Below, piece after piece: positions 8,354 to 16,868 of a stretch of DNA of 64,000 nt; position 1 is the stretch's first letter; the number at the start of each line of letters is the position of its first letter. The notes beneath the pieces are model-generated. The model made no database searches and was not told where the DNA came from. It saw nothing but the letters and a program-made list of their open reading frames with translations. This stretch comes from Elusimicrobia bacterium GWA2_61_42 (GTDB taxonomy: Bacteria; Elusimicrobiota; Elusimicrobia; Elusimicrobiales; UBA9959), in contig MGTU01000022.1 in assembly GCA_001799615.1 (NCBI GenBank), forward strand, positions 1 through 64,000. Direction: 5' to 3'. The position numbers and the translations under genes are program-made.

Positions 8354-9415
8354 GTGAACGCCACGACGTGGAAGGAAAAACTGTCCGCAATACGGGACAG
8401 TTTTTCCGTTTCTATAGCTAAATCACCCGCCGAAAGCCCGGAGGCCGTCGAGCTTCATTACCTCGGCCGCAAGGGCGAATTGGCGCTGCTGCTGCGGGAC
8501 CTCAAAGACATCCCCCTGGAAGAGCGCAAGGCGCTGGGCGCCCTGGGCAACGCCGCCAAAGAAGAGATGACCGCGAAGCTCGACGCCCTGAAAGGCGCTT
8601 CGGCCGGCGCGGCCGGGCCGGCCGCCAAGCCGGGCCTGGACCTCACGCTGCCCGGCTGGCCTTTCCCCAAGGGCAGCCTGCACCCGCTCACCCATACGAT
8701 GAACCGCCTGGCAGAGGGCTTTCTGAAGCTGGGCTTTACCATGTCCGACGGGCCGCTGGTCGAGGACGATTACCATAATTTCGAATCGCTGAATTTCCCG
8801 CCCTTCCATCCCGCGCGCGACATGCAGGACACGTTCTACGTGGACGCCAAAGACCAGTTGGGCAAGCCGATGCTGCTGCGCACCCATACTTCGCCCGTGC
8901 AGGTCCGCTCCATGGAGAAGAACGAGCCGCCGCTGCGCGTGTTCCATACCGGCCGCGTGTTCCGTTCCGAGGCGGTGGACGCCAGCCATTCTTTCGCTTT
9001 CCACCAGATAGAGGGCCTCTACGTGGACAAAGGCGTCAGCATGGCCGACCTTAAGTGGACGGCCGATACTTTTATGAAGGACCTGTTCGGTTCGGGCGTG
9101 AAGACGCGCTTCAACCCGTCGTATTTTCCTTTCGTGGAGCCCGGGGCCGAAGTGGATATGAGCTGCATTTTCTGCAAGGCCGGCCACAACGCCGCCGGTC
9201 GCTGCCCGGTGTGCAAAGGCACCGGCTGGCTGGAGGTCATGGGCGCGGGGCTGGTGCACCCGAACGTGCTGAAGGCCTGCAAGTACGATCCTGAAAAGTG
9301 GAGCGGCTTCGCTTTCGGCGGGGGCATCGAGCGCTTCGCCATGCTGCTGTACGGCATCAGCGACATGCGCATGCTCTACGAGAACGATCTGCGCGTCTTA
9401 AAGCAGGTCCAGTAG
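8354..9415 (+). CDS. pheS: Phenylalanine-tRNA ligase alpha subunit
   Basis: The 353-aa protein starts at a GTG 9 nt after rplT. It has an N-terminal coiled-coil for tRNA, then the class II catalytic core: motif 2 (FHTGRVFRSEAVDASHSFAFHQIEGL) and motif 3 (GFAFGGGIERFAMLLYG). Before motif 3 there is a cysteine-rich insert (CIFC...CPVCKGTGWLEV) with two CxxC pairs that looks like a zinc ribbon; similar inserts occur in PheS of some phyla but not in E. coli. PheS pairs with PheT to charge tRNA-Phe. A palindromic repeat separates the two genes. Confidence 0.97.
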   Translation: MNATTWKEKLSAIRDSFSVSIAKSPAESPEAVELHYLGRKGELALLLRDLKDIPLEERKALGALGNAAKEEMTAKLDALKGASAGAAGPAAKPGLDLTLPGWPFPKGSLHPLTHTMNRLAEGFLKLGFTMSDGPLVEDDYHNFESLNFPPFHPARDMQDTFYVDAKDQLGKPMLLRTHTSPVQVRSMEKNEPPLRVFHTGRVFRSEAVDASHSFAFHQIEGLYVDKGVSMADLKWTADTFMKDLFGSGVKTRFNPSYFPFVEPGAEVDMSCIFCKAGHNAAGRCPVCKGTGWLEVMGAGLVHPNVLKACKYDPEKWSGFAFGGGIERFAMLLYGISDMRMLYENDLRVLKQVQ

Positions 9416-9419
9416 GCTG

Positions 9420-9555
9420 GCGGTTCCGGTCAGGGGGCCGGAACGCAAAACGCGTTCGGCCACACCGTGGCCTCACTCGGTATTCGCCCGCCGCGCTTAT
9501 GCAAGCGGCGGGCTCAACGACGGTTTTGCTAACCCGGTCCCCTGACCGGAACCGC
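9420..9555 (-). repeat. Palindromic intergenic repeat copy R3 (subfamily A, reverse orientation)
   Basis: The outer arms pair perfectly over 17 bp (GCGGTTCCGGTCAGGGG / its complement). Inside are the family features in reverse: CGCAAAACGCG, GGCCACACCGTGGCC, the GCCCGCCGC stem with GCTTATGCAAGC-type loop, and GGTTTTGCTAACCCGG. The interior is nearly identical to R6 at 55591. It lies within the pheS-pheT spacer, so it may lie in the operon transcript. Confidence 0.88.
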
Positions 9556-9588
9556 GGGGAAGTGAGATAAGTTTTTAGAGATAACGAA

Positions 9589-11973
9589 ATGAATATATTA
9601 TATTCCTGGCTCAGCGACTTTATCGAGAATCCTCCCTCGCCCGACGAGCTGGCGGCCAAGCTCGGGCGAGTGGGGCTGAAGGTGGAGGGGATAAAGAAGA
9701 CCGGCGCGTCTTTTTCCGGCGTCTGCGTCGGGCAGATAATGAAGATAGACAAGCACCCCAACGCCGATAAGCTGGCGCTGGTGGACGTGAACTACGGCCC
9801 GGGCGAGCAGCGCGTGGTGTGCGGCGCGAAGAACATAGCCGCGGGGCAGAAGATCCTTTTCGCCAGGGTCGGCGCCATGCTGGTGGAAGGCGAACTGAAG
9901 AAAGCCAAGATCCGCGGCGTGGACTCCGAGGGCATGATCTGTTCCGCCGCCGAGCTGGGCCTGGAAGGCGACAGCTCCGGCATCATGGTGCTGCCGGAAA
10001 ATACGGCCGTGGGCCTGGACGCCGCGACCCTTTTCCCTAAAGCCGACTACCTGCTTGAAGTGGAAATGCTGCCCAACCAGGGGCATTGTCTTTCGCATTA
10101 CGCGCTGGCCCGCGAGTTCTGCCTGTTCTACGGGCTGAAGCTGAAAGAAGCCAAAATTTTCGAGGGCGCCGCCGCCGGCTCTGCTGTGCCGGTGACCATA
10201 GAAGCTCCGGACCTGTGCCCGCGCTATACCGCCATAGTCATAAAAGGCCTGCGCGGCGCCATGACCCCGGACTGGATGGCCGACCGCCTGCGCGCCGTAG
10301 GCTCCAATCCCAAGGGCAATATCCTTATAGACGGCTCCAACTACGTAATGTACGAACTGGGCCAGCCTACGCATTGTTTCGATATCTCCAAGCTGGATGG
10401 CCCCGAATTAAAGGTGCGCCGCGCCCTGCCGGGAGAGCACTTTACCACGCTGGATAATAAAGACCTGAAACTGGACCCGGGCATGATGGTAATAGCCGAC
10501 GCGCGGCGGCCGGCGGCCCTGGCCGGGGTGATGGGCGGCCTGGAGACGGCCGTCTCCGACTATACCGACGCCATCCTTATAGAGTCGGCGCGGTTCCACC
10601 CGCCCACGGTGCGCCTGGCCTCCAAAGCCACCGGCGTAAAGAGCGAATCTTCCTATCGTTTCGAGCGCGGCACCGACCCAGAGCTGACGATGAAAGCGGC
10701 CCGCCGCCTGGCCGGGCTTATCCTCGAGGCCGCCCCCGGCGCCGTCGTCGCGCAGATCACCGACAACTGCCCGGTCAAGTACCAGCCGCCGGTCATAGAG
10801 ATAGATCCCGCCCGCGTTAACGCCATCCTGGGCACGGGGATCGCGGACGGCGAGATCTCCGCCTGCCTGCGGGCTTTCCAGCCGGACCTGAAAGATTCCA
10901 GGCCGTGGAAGTTCACCGTGCCGTCCTACCGCCAGGATATAGAGAATTTATGGGATGTAGCCGAGGAAGTGGCGCGCTACGTGGGGTACGACGTGATCCC
11001 CTCGGTGTCGCGCATGCCGATGCTGCCTTCCACCAGCACGCCCCTGTGGCTGGTCACTTCGGAAATGAAGAACACCCTGGCCTCGCTGGGCTTCAGCGAA
11101 GCCTACAATTACGATTTCGTCTCCGAAAAAGAGATCAAGGCCTGCGGCCTGGACCCGGCGGCGGCGCTGGAGGTAAAGAACCCGCTGTCTTCCGATTACC
11201 AGTTCCTGCGAAGTACTTTGCTGCCGGGGCTGCTCAAGACGCTCAGTTATAACCTGAACCGGGGCCGGGACTCGGTCCTGGTCTTCGAATCCGGCGTCGC
11301 CTACGCCAGGAAGGACGCGGGCAAAGCCGAGGAAGTGTATTGTTCCGGGCTGATGTTCGGGAATTTCCCCGAGCACGGTTTCTGGAAGGGCGGGCAAGCG
11401 GCCGCCGACTTCTACCACCTTAAGGGAATGATGACGCGGCTGTTCGCTGGCAAGAGCGGTTTCCGCTTTGAAACGCCCAGGAAGGCCCCGGCCTATTTTC
11501 AGCCCGGGCTTTGCCTTGAGATGAAGCTGGGCGGCAGCAGCGCGGGTTATCTCGGCAAACTGGACCCGGCGGCCGCCGCGGCTTTCGATTTCAAAGATAA
11601 CAATATTTTTTACTTCGAGATCCCGCTGACCTGTCTGGCCGCGGCCGGCAAGATGGAATTCTGGCAGAAGGTGGTCAAAATAAAGCCGGTCTCGGCTTTT
11701 CCCCAGAACTGGCGCGACCTTTCCATAGTGCTGGAAGAGAAGCACCAGTGGGGGGAACTGGAGCGGGCTTTCTCCGGCGTGCAGGACCTGGCCTCGGCGC
11801 GGCTCATAGACGTTTACAAAGGGAAGAACATCCCCGCCGGGTTCCGCAGCCTTACGATCCGGTTTACTTTCTCGTCCATGGCGGGTACGCTTAACGACGG
11901 GGACGTGGGCGCCCGCATGACGGCCGTCCTGGAGAAGCTGACCAAAAACTTCGAGGCCAAGCTCCGCAGCTGA
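9589..11973 (+). CDS. pheT: Phenylalanine-tRNA ligase beta subunit
   Basis: The 794-aa protein has the full bacterial domain order. First is an EMAP/OB tRNA-binding domain (GVCVGQIMKIDKHPNADKLALVDV, about residues 40-150), then the B3/B4 editing domain, B5 (PVIEIDPARVNAILG...), a catalytic-like core with RGTDPELT and YDVIPS, and a C-terminal FDX-ACB anticodon domain starting near WRDLSIVLEE. It forms an alpha2-beta2 enzyme with PheS. No good SD precedes the ATG; repeat R3 fills the spacer. A strong terminator follows. Confidence 0.97.
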   Translation: MNILYSWLSDFIENPPSPDELAAKLGRVGLKVEGIKKTGASFSGVCVGQIMKIDKHPNADKLALVDVNYGPGEQRVVCGAKNIAAGQKILFARVGAMLVEGELKKAKIRGVDSEGMICSAAELGLEGDSSGIMVLPENTAVGLDAATLFPKADYLLEVEMLPNQGHCLSHYALAREFCLFYGLKLKEAKIFEGAAAGSAVPVTIEAPDLCPRYTAIVIKGLRGAMTPDWMADRLRAVGSNPKGNILIDGSNYVMYELGQPTHCFDISKLDGPELKVRRALPGEHFTTLDNKDLKLDPGMMVIADARRPAALAGVMGGLETAVSDYTDAILIESARFHPPTVRLASKATGVKSESSYRFERGTDPELTMKAARRLAGLILEAAPGAVVAQITDNCPVKYQPPVIEIDPARVNAILGTGIADGEISACLRAFQPDLKDSRPWKFTVPSYRQDIENLWDVAEEVARYVGYDVIPSVSRMPMLPSTSTPLWLVTSEMKNTLASLGFSEAYNYDFVSEKEIKACGLDPAAALEVKNPLSSDYQFLRSTLLPGLLKTLSYNLNRGRDSVLVFESGVAYARKDAGKAEEVYCSGLMFGNFPEHGFWKGGQAAADFYHLKGMMTRLFAGKSGFRFETPRKAPAYFQPGLCLEMKLGGSSAGYLGKLDPAAAAAFDFKDNNIFYFEIPLTCLAAAGKMEFWQKVVKIKPVSAFPQNWRDLSIVLEEKHQWGELERAFSGVQDLASARLIDVYKGKNIPAGFRSLTIRFTFSSMAGTLNDGDVGARMTAVLEKLTKNFEAKLRS

Positions 11974-11989
11974 CGGCCGGGCCCGAACG

Positions 11990-12018
11990 AAAAGGCCGGG
12001 CGAAAGCCCGGCCTTTTG
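11990..12018 (+). terminator. Terminator after pheT
   Basis: A 12-bp stem AAAAGGCCGGGC/GCCCGGCCTTTT with a GAAA tetraloop closes the infC-pheT unit. Confidence 0.92.
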
Positions 12019-12077
12019 CTATTATAGTTCCGGAGCCGGCGCGGAAGAGTTGCGCGCGCGGCGCCTGGTGATCGTTT

Positions 12078-13157
12078 ATGTTCCTGGCAAATCTCATAAT
12101 TATTCTGACGCTGCTGGGCGCCGCAAACGCGGAGGCCGGCGGGGAGAAGCCGTATTATTTTATCGCGGTGCAGAACGGCGCTTATAATTTCAAAGGCGGC
12201 GAGGCGCAGCTGGCGGAGTCCTACACGGCGCTGCGGGAGATGGTCAAGCTGGCAAACGCTCAGAACGTGAAACTGACGCTGCTGTTCAGCGCGCAGTACG
12301 CGGTCTATATCGCTACGGACCCGGCCCGCCTGGCGGAGTTCGAGGGCTGGAAGAAGACCGGGCACGAGACCGGGGCCTACCATCAGGGGCCGGAGTCGAG
12401 GGCCTGGGACGGCTATTCGGACCTGGCCGGGGAAACCCTGGCGCGCGCCAGGAAAGAGAGCGGAGCTTCCGGATCCCCCCAGGGACACGAAGCGTACTTT
12501 GCGGCGCTCGCCCCCCTGAGTACTGAGATCAAGACCGGCTGCATGCTGACAAAGGCGGATAAACAATTCCTGGCCGTCGCTCCGCCTTATGAGATCTGCA
12601 AGCCGGGCGCGCAGGAAAAAACAGGGGCGGGCAATGCCGGGGTAAATGAATTTGTGACCGTTTCCGGGCCCGGGCGGTCTAAAAAGTTATTGTCCGCGTT
12701 TCACCCGGCCGACAAGGCGGGGATCGAGGCGGCGGAGAAAGCTTTTTCAGGCCAGCTGTCCGGGGTCTATGGCGCGGTTTTCAAAAGCTCGCCGTCCGAG
12801 TTCGGCCCCTTTTATGCCTGGTTGGCTTTTCTGAAGGGCCTGGACCCCCAGGGACTGCGCAGCCGCACGGTCTCGGCCGTGGCGGAAGGCGCGCTTCTGC
12901 CGGAGAAGCGGGCGGCGCCCGCGCCGGCGGCCAAAAAACAGGAACAGCGACCAGTGCAGCCTCCTCCGGAGCTGCCAAAAACTGAGCTGCCTCGCCTGAA
13001 GCCGATACCTTCGCTATACGGCGAGGTAGGCAAACAGATGTACGGCCCGCGTACCCCGATTAAAAAAATGGAACAGCGCGGCCGCTGCGGCGACGGGACC
13101 TGCGACGCTTTTGAGCGCGCCCACCCGGGCCGCTGCCCGCGTGACTGCGGCAACTAG
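12078..13157 (+). CDS. Secreted protein, polysaccharide-deacetylase-like fold, C-terminal CGDG cysteine motif
   Basis: The 359-aa protein has a signal peptide (MFLANLIIILTLLGAANAEA). Residues ~25-200 resemble a NodB-type deacetylase barrel: PYYFIAVQNG, KLTLLFSAQYA, and GHETGAYHQGPES, like the GHEIGxHxxxH metal region. The metal His set looks incomplete, so activity is doubtful. A Pro/Lys/Gln linker (about 270-310) leads to the tail RCGDGTCDAFERAHPGRCPRDC, a four-Cys motif found on many secreted prokaryotic proteins and thought to bind calcium or form disulfides. It stands alone; function unknown. Confidence 0.65.
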   Translation: MFLANLIIILTLLGAANAEAGGEKPYYFIAVQNGAYNFKGGEAQLAESYTALREMVKLANAQNVKLTLLFSAQYAVYIATDPARLAEFEGWKKTGHETGAYHQGPESRAWDGYSDLAGETLARARKESGASGSPQGHEAYFAALAPLSTEIKTGCMLTKADKQFLAVAPPYEICKPGAQEKTGAGNAGVNEFVTVSGPGRSKKLLSAFHPADKAGIEAAEKAFSGQLSGVYGAVFKSSPSEFGPFYAWLAFLKGLDPQGLRSRTVSAVAEGALLPEKRAAPAPAAKKQEQRPVQPPPELPKTELPRLKPIPSLYGEVGKQMYGPRTPIKKMEQRGRCGDGTCDAFERAHPGRCPRDCGN

Positions 13158-13205
13158 GCGCCGCGCGGGCTGAAAATGGGCTAATGCGACTCTGGACAGG
13201 TAAAT

Positions 13206-13454
13206 ATGAAACATAAATTAAAAGGCGTCTGCGCCAAGGAAGTTAAGTTCACGGTAGCGGGCGGCAAGCTGAAGAACGTGGAGTTCCTGAACGGCTGCGC
13301 CGGGAACCTCAAGGCCCTCGGCGTGCTGCTGGAGGGAATGCGGGTGGAGGATGTTATCTCCAAGCTGAAGGGCATCACCTGCGGAAAAAATCCCACCTCC
13401 TGTTCAGACCAGCTGGCGAAAGTCCTGAAGAAAATAAAGAAACCCGCCAAGTAA
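13206..13454 (+). CDS. TSCPD-domain small protein
   Basis: The 82-aa protein matches the small TSCPD family (TIGR03905 type): KLKGVCAKEVKFTV at the start, NVEFLNGCAGNLKALGVLLEGM in the middle, and GITCGKNPTSCSDQLAK at the end, where most members read TSCPDQLA. The TSCPD domain is also found at the end of some class II ribonucleotide reductases. The role of the free-standing form is unknown; four conserved Cys suggest metal binding or redox chemistry. It has its own terminator 27 nt downstream. Confidence 0.85.
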   Translation: MKHKLKGVCAKEVKFTVAGGKLKNVEFLNGCAGNLKALGVLLEGMRVEDVISKLKGITCGKNPTSCSDQLAKVLKKIKKPAK

Positions 13455-13480
13455 GCCGGGAGAGCCGTTTTGGCCGTAAC

Positions 13481-13512
13481 CCGCCGGGCAGCTCCCGGCG
13501 GTTCGCTTTTTT
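13481..13512 (+). terminator. Terminator after the TSCPD gene
   Basis: An 8-bp stem CCGCCGGG/CCCGGCGG with loop CAGCT, then TTCGCTTTTTT. Confidence 0.85.
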
Positions 13513-13592
13513 ACCGGCTAAAGGCCCCTGGGTCCAAAGTCCGGCGGCCTAGGTCCTAATACCCGTGCCAGATCCTGCTGCGGGGGGTACAC

Positions 13593-13598
13593 TATATA
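13593..13598 (+). promoter_or_regulatory. -10 box of the M6 protease gene
   Basis: TATATA lies six bases before the ATG at 13605 with no SD, so the transcript is predicted to be leaderless. Confidence 0.45.
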
Positions 13599-13604
13599 TA
13601 CGTA

Positions 13605-14960
13605 ATGAATCTATTCACTTCCCTGCTCGCCCTTTTACTGGCGCTGTCCCAGGCCGCGGCCGCCCTTGAGCCGCCGCCCGCCGACGCGCCTTCCAGGAGC
13701 CGCGCCCGTATAGCCGCCGCGCTGGGCATAGGCAACCAGTCTTTTGCGCCCCACCTGGTGGGGAACCTGCGGGAGCGCCTCTCCGGGAACAAGGGGGCTA
13801 ACCTTCTCTCCGGGACGAGGGGGGCGGGTCTGCCTTCCGTGGGAAAGCCTAAAATGCTGGTGCTGCTGGTGGAATTTGACGAGTACCCGTCCAAGCCGGC
13901 GGACACGGCCGAGGCCATGGCCGCCACCATCTTCGGTTCAAGCGGGCAGTTCCCCTATGAAAGCCTCAGCGCTTATTACCGGAGATCCTCCTACGGCAAG
14001 CTCAACATCGAGGGCAACGTGCTGGGTTGGTACAAGGCCGGCAGGCGCGCCGATGTCGCCGAGACCTGGGAAGGGCGCGAAGCCGTTATCAAGAAAGCGC
14101 TGCAGAACTATAAAGGGCATGATTTTTCACAGTACGACAACAACGGCGACGGCGTCATTGATTACTTCGCGGTCATCTGGACAGGGCCGATAGGGGACTG
14201 GGCGACTTTCTGGTGGGCCTCGGCGCCGAAGTTCGCCGATAAGAGCTTTACGGTAGGCGGCAAAAGCCTCAACGCCTACGCCTGGCAGGGCATCGTGGCC
14301 AAATGGGACGATCCCGACGCCTCTTTCAAAACCAATATCCTGGTGCATGAAACCGGGCACTCGCTGGGGCTGCCGGATTATTACGACTATAAGCCGGCGG
14401 TGGGCCCGGCCGGCGGGCTGGGCTATTTCGACATGATGGACGCCAACCGGTTCGACCACAACTGCTTCAGCAAGCTGATGCTCGGCTGGATAGAGCCTCA
14501 GGTGGTCTCCTCCGCAGGCACGTACACGCTAAGGCCGGCCTCCGATTCCGGTGACTGCGTGATGCTGCTGCCGCCGGGACGCGCGAAAAATCCCTTCGGC
14601 GAGTTTTTCCTCGTTGAAAACCGCAGGAAATACGGCAACGATACCGATAACGCCCTGATCAGCGGCGGGCTGGTGGTCTGGCATGTGGACGCCCGGCTGA
14701 ACACGGAGGGCAATAATTTCCTTTACAATAACTCCGATACCGAACATAAGCTGCTGAAAGTTATGGAAGCCGACGGGCTGGAGGAGCTGGAGAAAGGCCT
14801 GAGCAGAAGTTTCGGATTTTGGGATTTCTATGTTAGGGACCGCGCGCTGGGTCCGGAGACCGTTCCTTCAAGCCGCCTTTACGACGGCACCGACACGGGC
14901 ATCAGTCTCGTCTCGCGCGGCGGGGCCCAGGAAGCTTCCTTCGCGGTCACTTTCAAATAA
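13605..14960 (+). CDS. Secreted M6-family metalloprotease (immune-inhibitor-A-like)
   Basis: The 451-aa protein has a signal peptide (MNLFTSLLALLLALSQAAAA). The zinc site is HETGHSLGLPDYY at about residues 247-259, fitting the M6 pattern HExxHxxGxxD; a FDMMD Met-turn-like segment follows within 35 residues. Upstream is the M6 start PKMLVLLVEFDEYP and the SYGKLNIEG block. The C-terminal part is beta-rich. It would degrade extracellular protein for nutrition. It is monocistronic, probably leaderless, with terminators on both sides. Confidence 0.9.
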   Translation: MNLFTSLLALLLALSQAAAALEPPPADAPSRSRARIAAALGIGNQSFAPHLVGNLRERLSGNKGANLLSGTRGAGLPSVGKPKMLVLLVEFDEYPSKPADTAEAMAATIFGSSGQFPYESLSAYYRRSSYGKLNIEGNVLGWYKAGRRADVAETWEGREAVIKKALQNYKGHDFSQYDNNGDGVIDYFAVIWTGPIGDWATFWWASAPKFADKSFTVGGKSLNAYAWQGIVAKWDDPDASFKTNILVHETGHSLGLPDYYDYKPAVGPAGGLGYFDMMDANRFDHNCFSKLMLGWIEPQVVSSAGTYTLRPASDSGDCVMLLPPGRAKNPFGEFFLVENRRKYGNDTDNALISGGLVVWHVDARLNTEGNNFLYNNSDTEHKLLKVMEADGLEELEKGLSRSFGFWDFYVRDRALGPETVPSSRLYDGTDTGISLVSRGGAQEASFAVTFK

Positions 14961-14962
14961 AT

Positions 14963-14992
14963 ATCCCCCGCCTGTTTCCCGGCGGGGATTTT
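14963..14992 (+). terminator. Terminator after the M6 protease gene
   Basis: Stem ATCCCC(C)GCC/GGCGGGGAT with one bulged C, followed by TTTT. The T-run merges into the TATACA box used by the next gene. Confidence 0.8.
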
Positions 14993-15005
14993 ATACACTT
15001 TAACC

Positions 15006-16466
15006 ATGGCCGATATAGTACTCGCCACTTTTAACGCGCGCTATGAGCACTGCTCCATGGGGCTGCGCTGCCTTATGGCCAACCTGGGCGACCTGGCGCC
15101 GCGCGCCCGCCTGCTGGAGTTTAACACCGAGCTGCGTACGGCGGAGGCCGCCGAGGCTGTCCTGGCGCTGGTGCCGCGAATACTGGGGCTGGGCGTTTAT
15201 GTGTGGAACGCGCGGGAAAGCGGCATGCTCGCGGCCGAGCTTAAGCGGCTGCGGCCGGAACTTGTCATAGTTCTCGGCGGGCCCGAGGTCAGCCACGACA
15301 CGGAGCAGCAGATCTGCCGCGACGCGGATCATGTCATCAAAGGCGAGGGGGAAGAAGCTTTCGCCCGGCTGTGCCGCCAATTGCTGTCCGGGCAGCCGCC
15401 GGCCGCCAGGATAATCTCCGCCCCCGCGCCTGACCTGGAGCGGACGGCGCTGCCTTATGCCCTTTACGCGGAAGAAGATATAGCCAGCCGCGTGATATAC
15501 GCCGAGGCGTCCCGCGGCTGTCCCTTCGCCTGCGAGTTCTGCCTGTCCTCGCTGGATAAGGAAGTAAGATATTTCCCCCTGCCGCCCCTGTTCGCGGCGT
15601 GGTCGGAACTGCTGGCGCGCGGGGCGCTGAAATTTAAATTCGTGGACCGCACCTTTAACCTGGACATACAGCGCGCGTCCGCCGTCCTTGAGTTCTTCCT
15701 GGAACGGTACCGGCCCGGCCTGTTCCTGCATTTCGAAATGGTGCCGGACCGCTTCCCGGAGGAACTCTTCGCCCTGGTCAAAAAATTCCCGGCGGGCTCG
15801 CTGCAGCTGGAAGTGGGCGTGCAGACCTTCAACGAGGCCGCGGCGGCGCGCATCGGCCGCCGGCAGGACGGCGCCGCAGTAGAAAACAACCTCCGCCGCC
15901 TGAAGGGGGAAACCGCCGCGCATCTGCACGCCGACCTGATTATCGGCCTGCCGGGCGAGGACCTGGCTTCTTTCGCCGCCGGCTTCGACAGGCTGGCGGC
16001 CCTGGGCCCGCAGGAAATACAGGTGGGCGTGCTTAAGCGCCTGCGCGGGGCGGCCATCGCCCGCCATGACGCGCAGTGGCAGATGGTCTACAGCCCGCAG
16101 CCGCCTTATGAGCTGCGGCAGAACGGCCTGCTGGACTTTTTCACCATGCAGCGCCTGCGCCGGTTCGCGCGGTATTGGGACCTGGTGGCTAACAGCGGCG
16201 CTTTTCCTGAAAGTTCGGCGCTGCTCCGCGCGGGCCGGTCGCCTTTCGGAAGTTTTCTGAAATTCAGCGACTGGCTTTACGGGCGCGCCGGGCAGACCCA
16301 CGGCATTTCGCGCGCTCGCCTGCTGGAGCTGCTGAAGACCTATCTTACCGAAGAACTGGAACATCCCGCCGAAATTACGGCCGCGCTGGCCGCGCGCGAC
16401 GCCCTGAGAGCGCGGCCGGCTTCCGCGCGCGGCGCCAGGCGCCAGGCCAGGCACTGCGGAGAGTAA
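15006..16466 (+). CDS. B12-binding-type radical SAM protein (DUF4080 family)
   Basis: The 486-aa protein starts with a cobalamin-binding-like Rossmann domain (residues ~1-140: FNARYEHCSMGLRCL, ILGLGVYVWNA, ELVIVLGGPEVS, KGEGEEAFARL). The radical SAM barrel follows with the cluster motif CPFACEFC near residue 171 and LQLEVGVQTFN and HADLIIGLPGED later. The C-terminal third matches DUF4080. The substrate is unknown; such enzymes often methylate or rearrange lipids or cofactors. A DxHxxG B12 motif is not evident, so B12 use is uncertain. TATACA sits eight bases before the ATG with no SD. Confidence 0.85.
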   Translation: MADIVLATFNARYEHCSMGLRCLMANLGDLAPRARLLEFNTELRTAEAAEAVLALVPRILGLGVYVWNARESGMLAAELKRLRPELVIVLGGPEVSHDTEQQICRDADHVIKGEGEEAFARLCRQLLSGQPPAARIISAPAPDLERTALPYALYAEEDIASRVIYAEASRGCPFACEFCLSSLDKEVRYFPLPPLFAAWSELLARGALKFKFVDRTFNLDIQRASAVLEFFLERYRPGLFLHFEMVPDRFPEELFALVKKFPAGSLQLEVGVQTFNEAAAARIGRRQDGAAVENNLRRLKGETAAHLHADLIIGLPGEDLASFAAGFDRLAALGPQEIQVGVLKRLRGAAIARHDAQWQMVYSPQPPYELRQNGLLDFFTMQRLRRFARYWDLVANSGAFPESSALLRAGRSPFGSFLKFSDWLYGRAGQTHGISRARLLELLKTYLTEELEHPAEITAALAARDALRARPASARGARRQARHCGE

Positions 16467-16505
16467 AGGCAATAGAATAAGCCCGCGCATGTGACAAAAA
16501 TCATG

Positions 16506-16535
16506 TTGACATTAGGCAACTATTTTAAATAAAGT
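16506..16535 (+). promoter_or_regulatory. Near-consensus sigma-70 promoter of the DUF4912 operon
   Basis: A perfect TTGACA (16506-16511), 18-nt spacer rich in A/T, then TAAAGT (16530-16535). It is one of two such strong promoters in the window; the other is at 27631. Confidence 0.7.
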
Positions 16536-16541
16536 AACCGT

Positions 16542-16687
16542 AGATATTGAACTCCTAGGGGTAGGGGCTAAGTAACGCAACTGTAACCGCAACGTATCAC
16601 TGAGACATCGATCAGTAAACCTCCGGCGCTTGTGAAATTATCCGCAAGGCCGGCGGTCTTGCCGCACTAAAAAACGGGGGGGGAATA
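16542..16687 (+). promoter_or_regulatory. Structured ~145-nt 5' leader, no ORF
   Basis: Between the promoter and the first small ORF the RNA could form ACTGA/TCAGT and a larger stem CCGGC-CTTG...CAAG-GCCGG, followed by an A6 and G8 run at the ribosome site. It matches no riboswitch class I recognise. No coding sequence is seen in it. Confidence 0.35.
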
Positions 16688-16858
16688 ATGAAAACCATCA
16701 AAAGGCGACGCCAGGTCGCTGCGGGGCGCCGCCGTTCCGGCCATAAAATAATCGTTTCAAAAAGCGCGGCGGGAAAATTCCTGCGGCGCACTTTCTACTA
16801 CCTTAAAGGAGAACAATTCCTTAAGGCGTCCAACCGGCTGCTGTGCGAAGCGGTCTAA
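16688..16858 (+). CDS. Small basic protein, unrecognised
   Basis: The 56-aa ORF is below the track cutoff. It starts MKTIKRRRQVAAGRRRSG, is strongly basic in the first half, and ends LLCEAV. A G-rich run (GGGGGGGG) five bases upstream could serve as SD. It is the first gene after a strong promoter and its stop is 10 nt before the DUF4912 gene, which has GGAGGAGG, so the two are in one operon. I do not recognise a family. The charge suggests nucleic-acid or ribosome binding. Confidence 0.6.
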   Translation: MKTIKRRRQVAAGRRRSGHKIIVSKSAAGKFLRRTFYYLKGEQFLKASNRLLCEAV

Positions 16859-16868
16859 GGAGGAGGTT

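Noticed and set aside
16542-16687. Known riboswitch in the DUF4912 operon leader
   Set aside because: No cobalamin box, SAM, TPP or c-di-GMP consensus could be matched by eye; only generic hairpins are seen.
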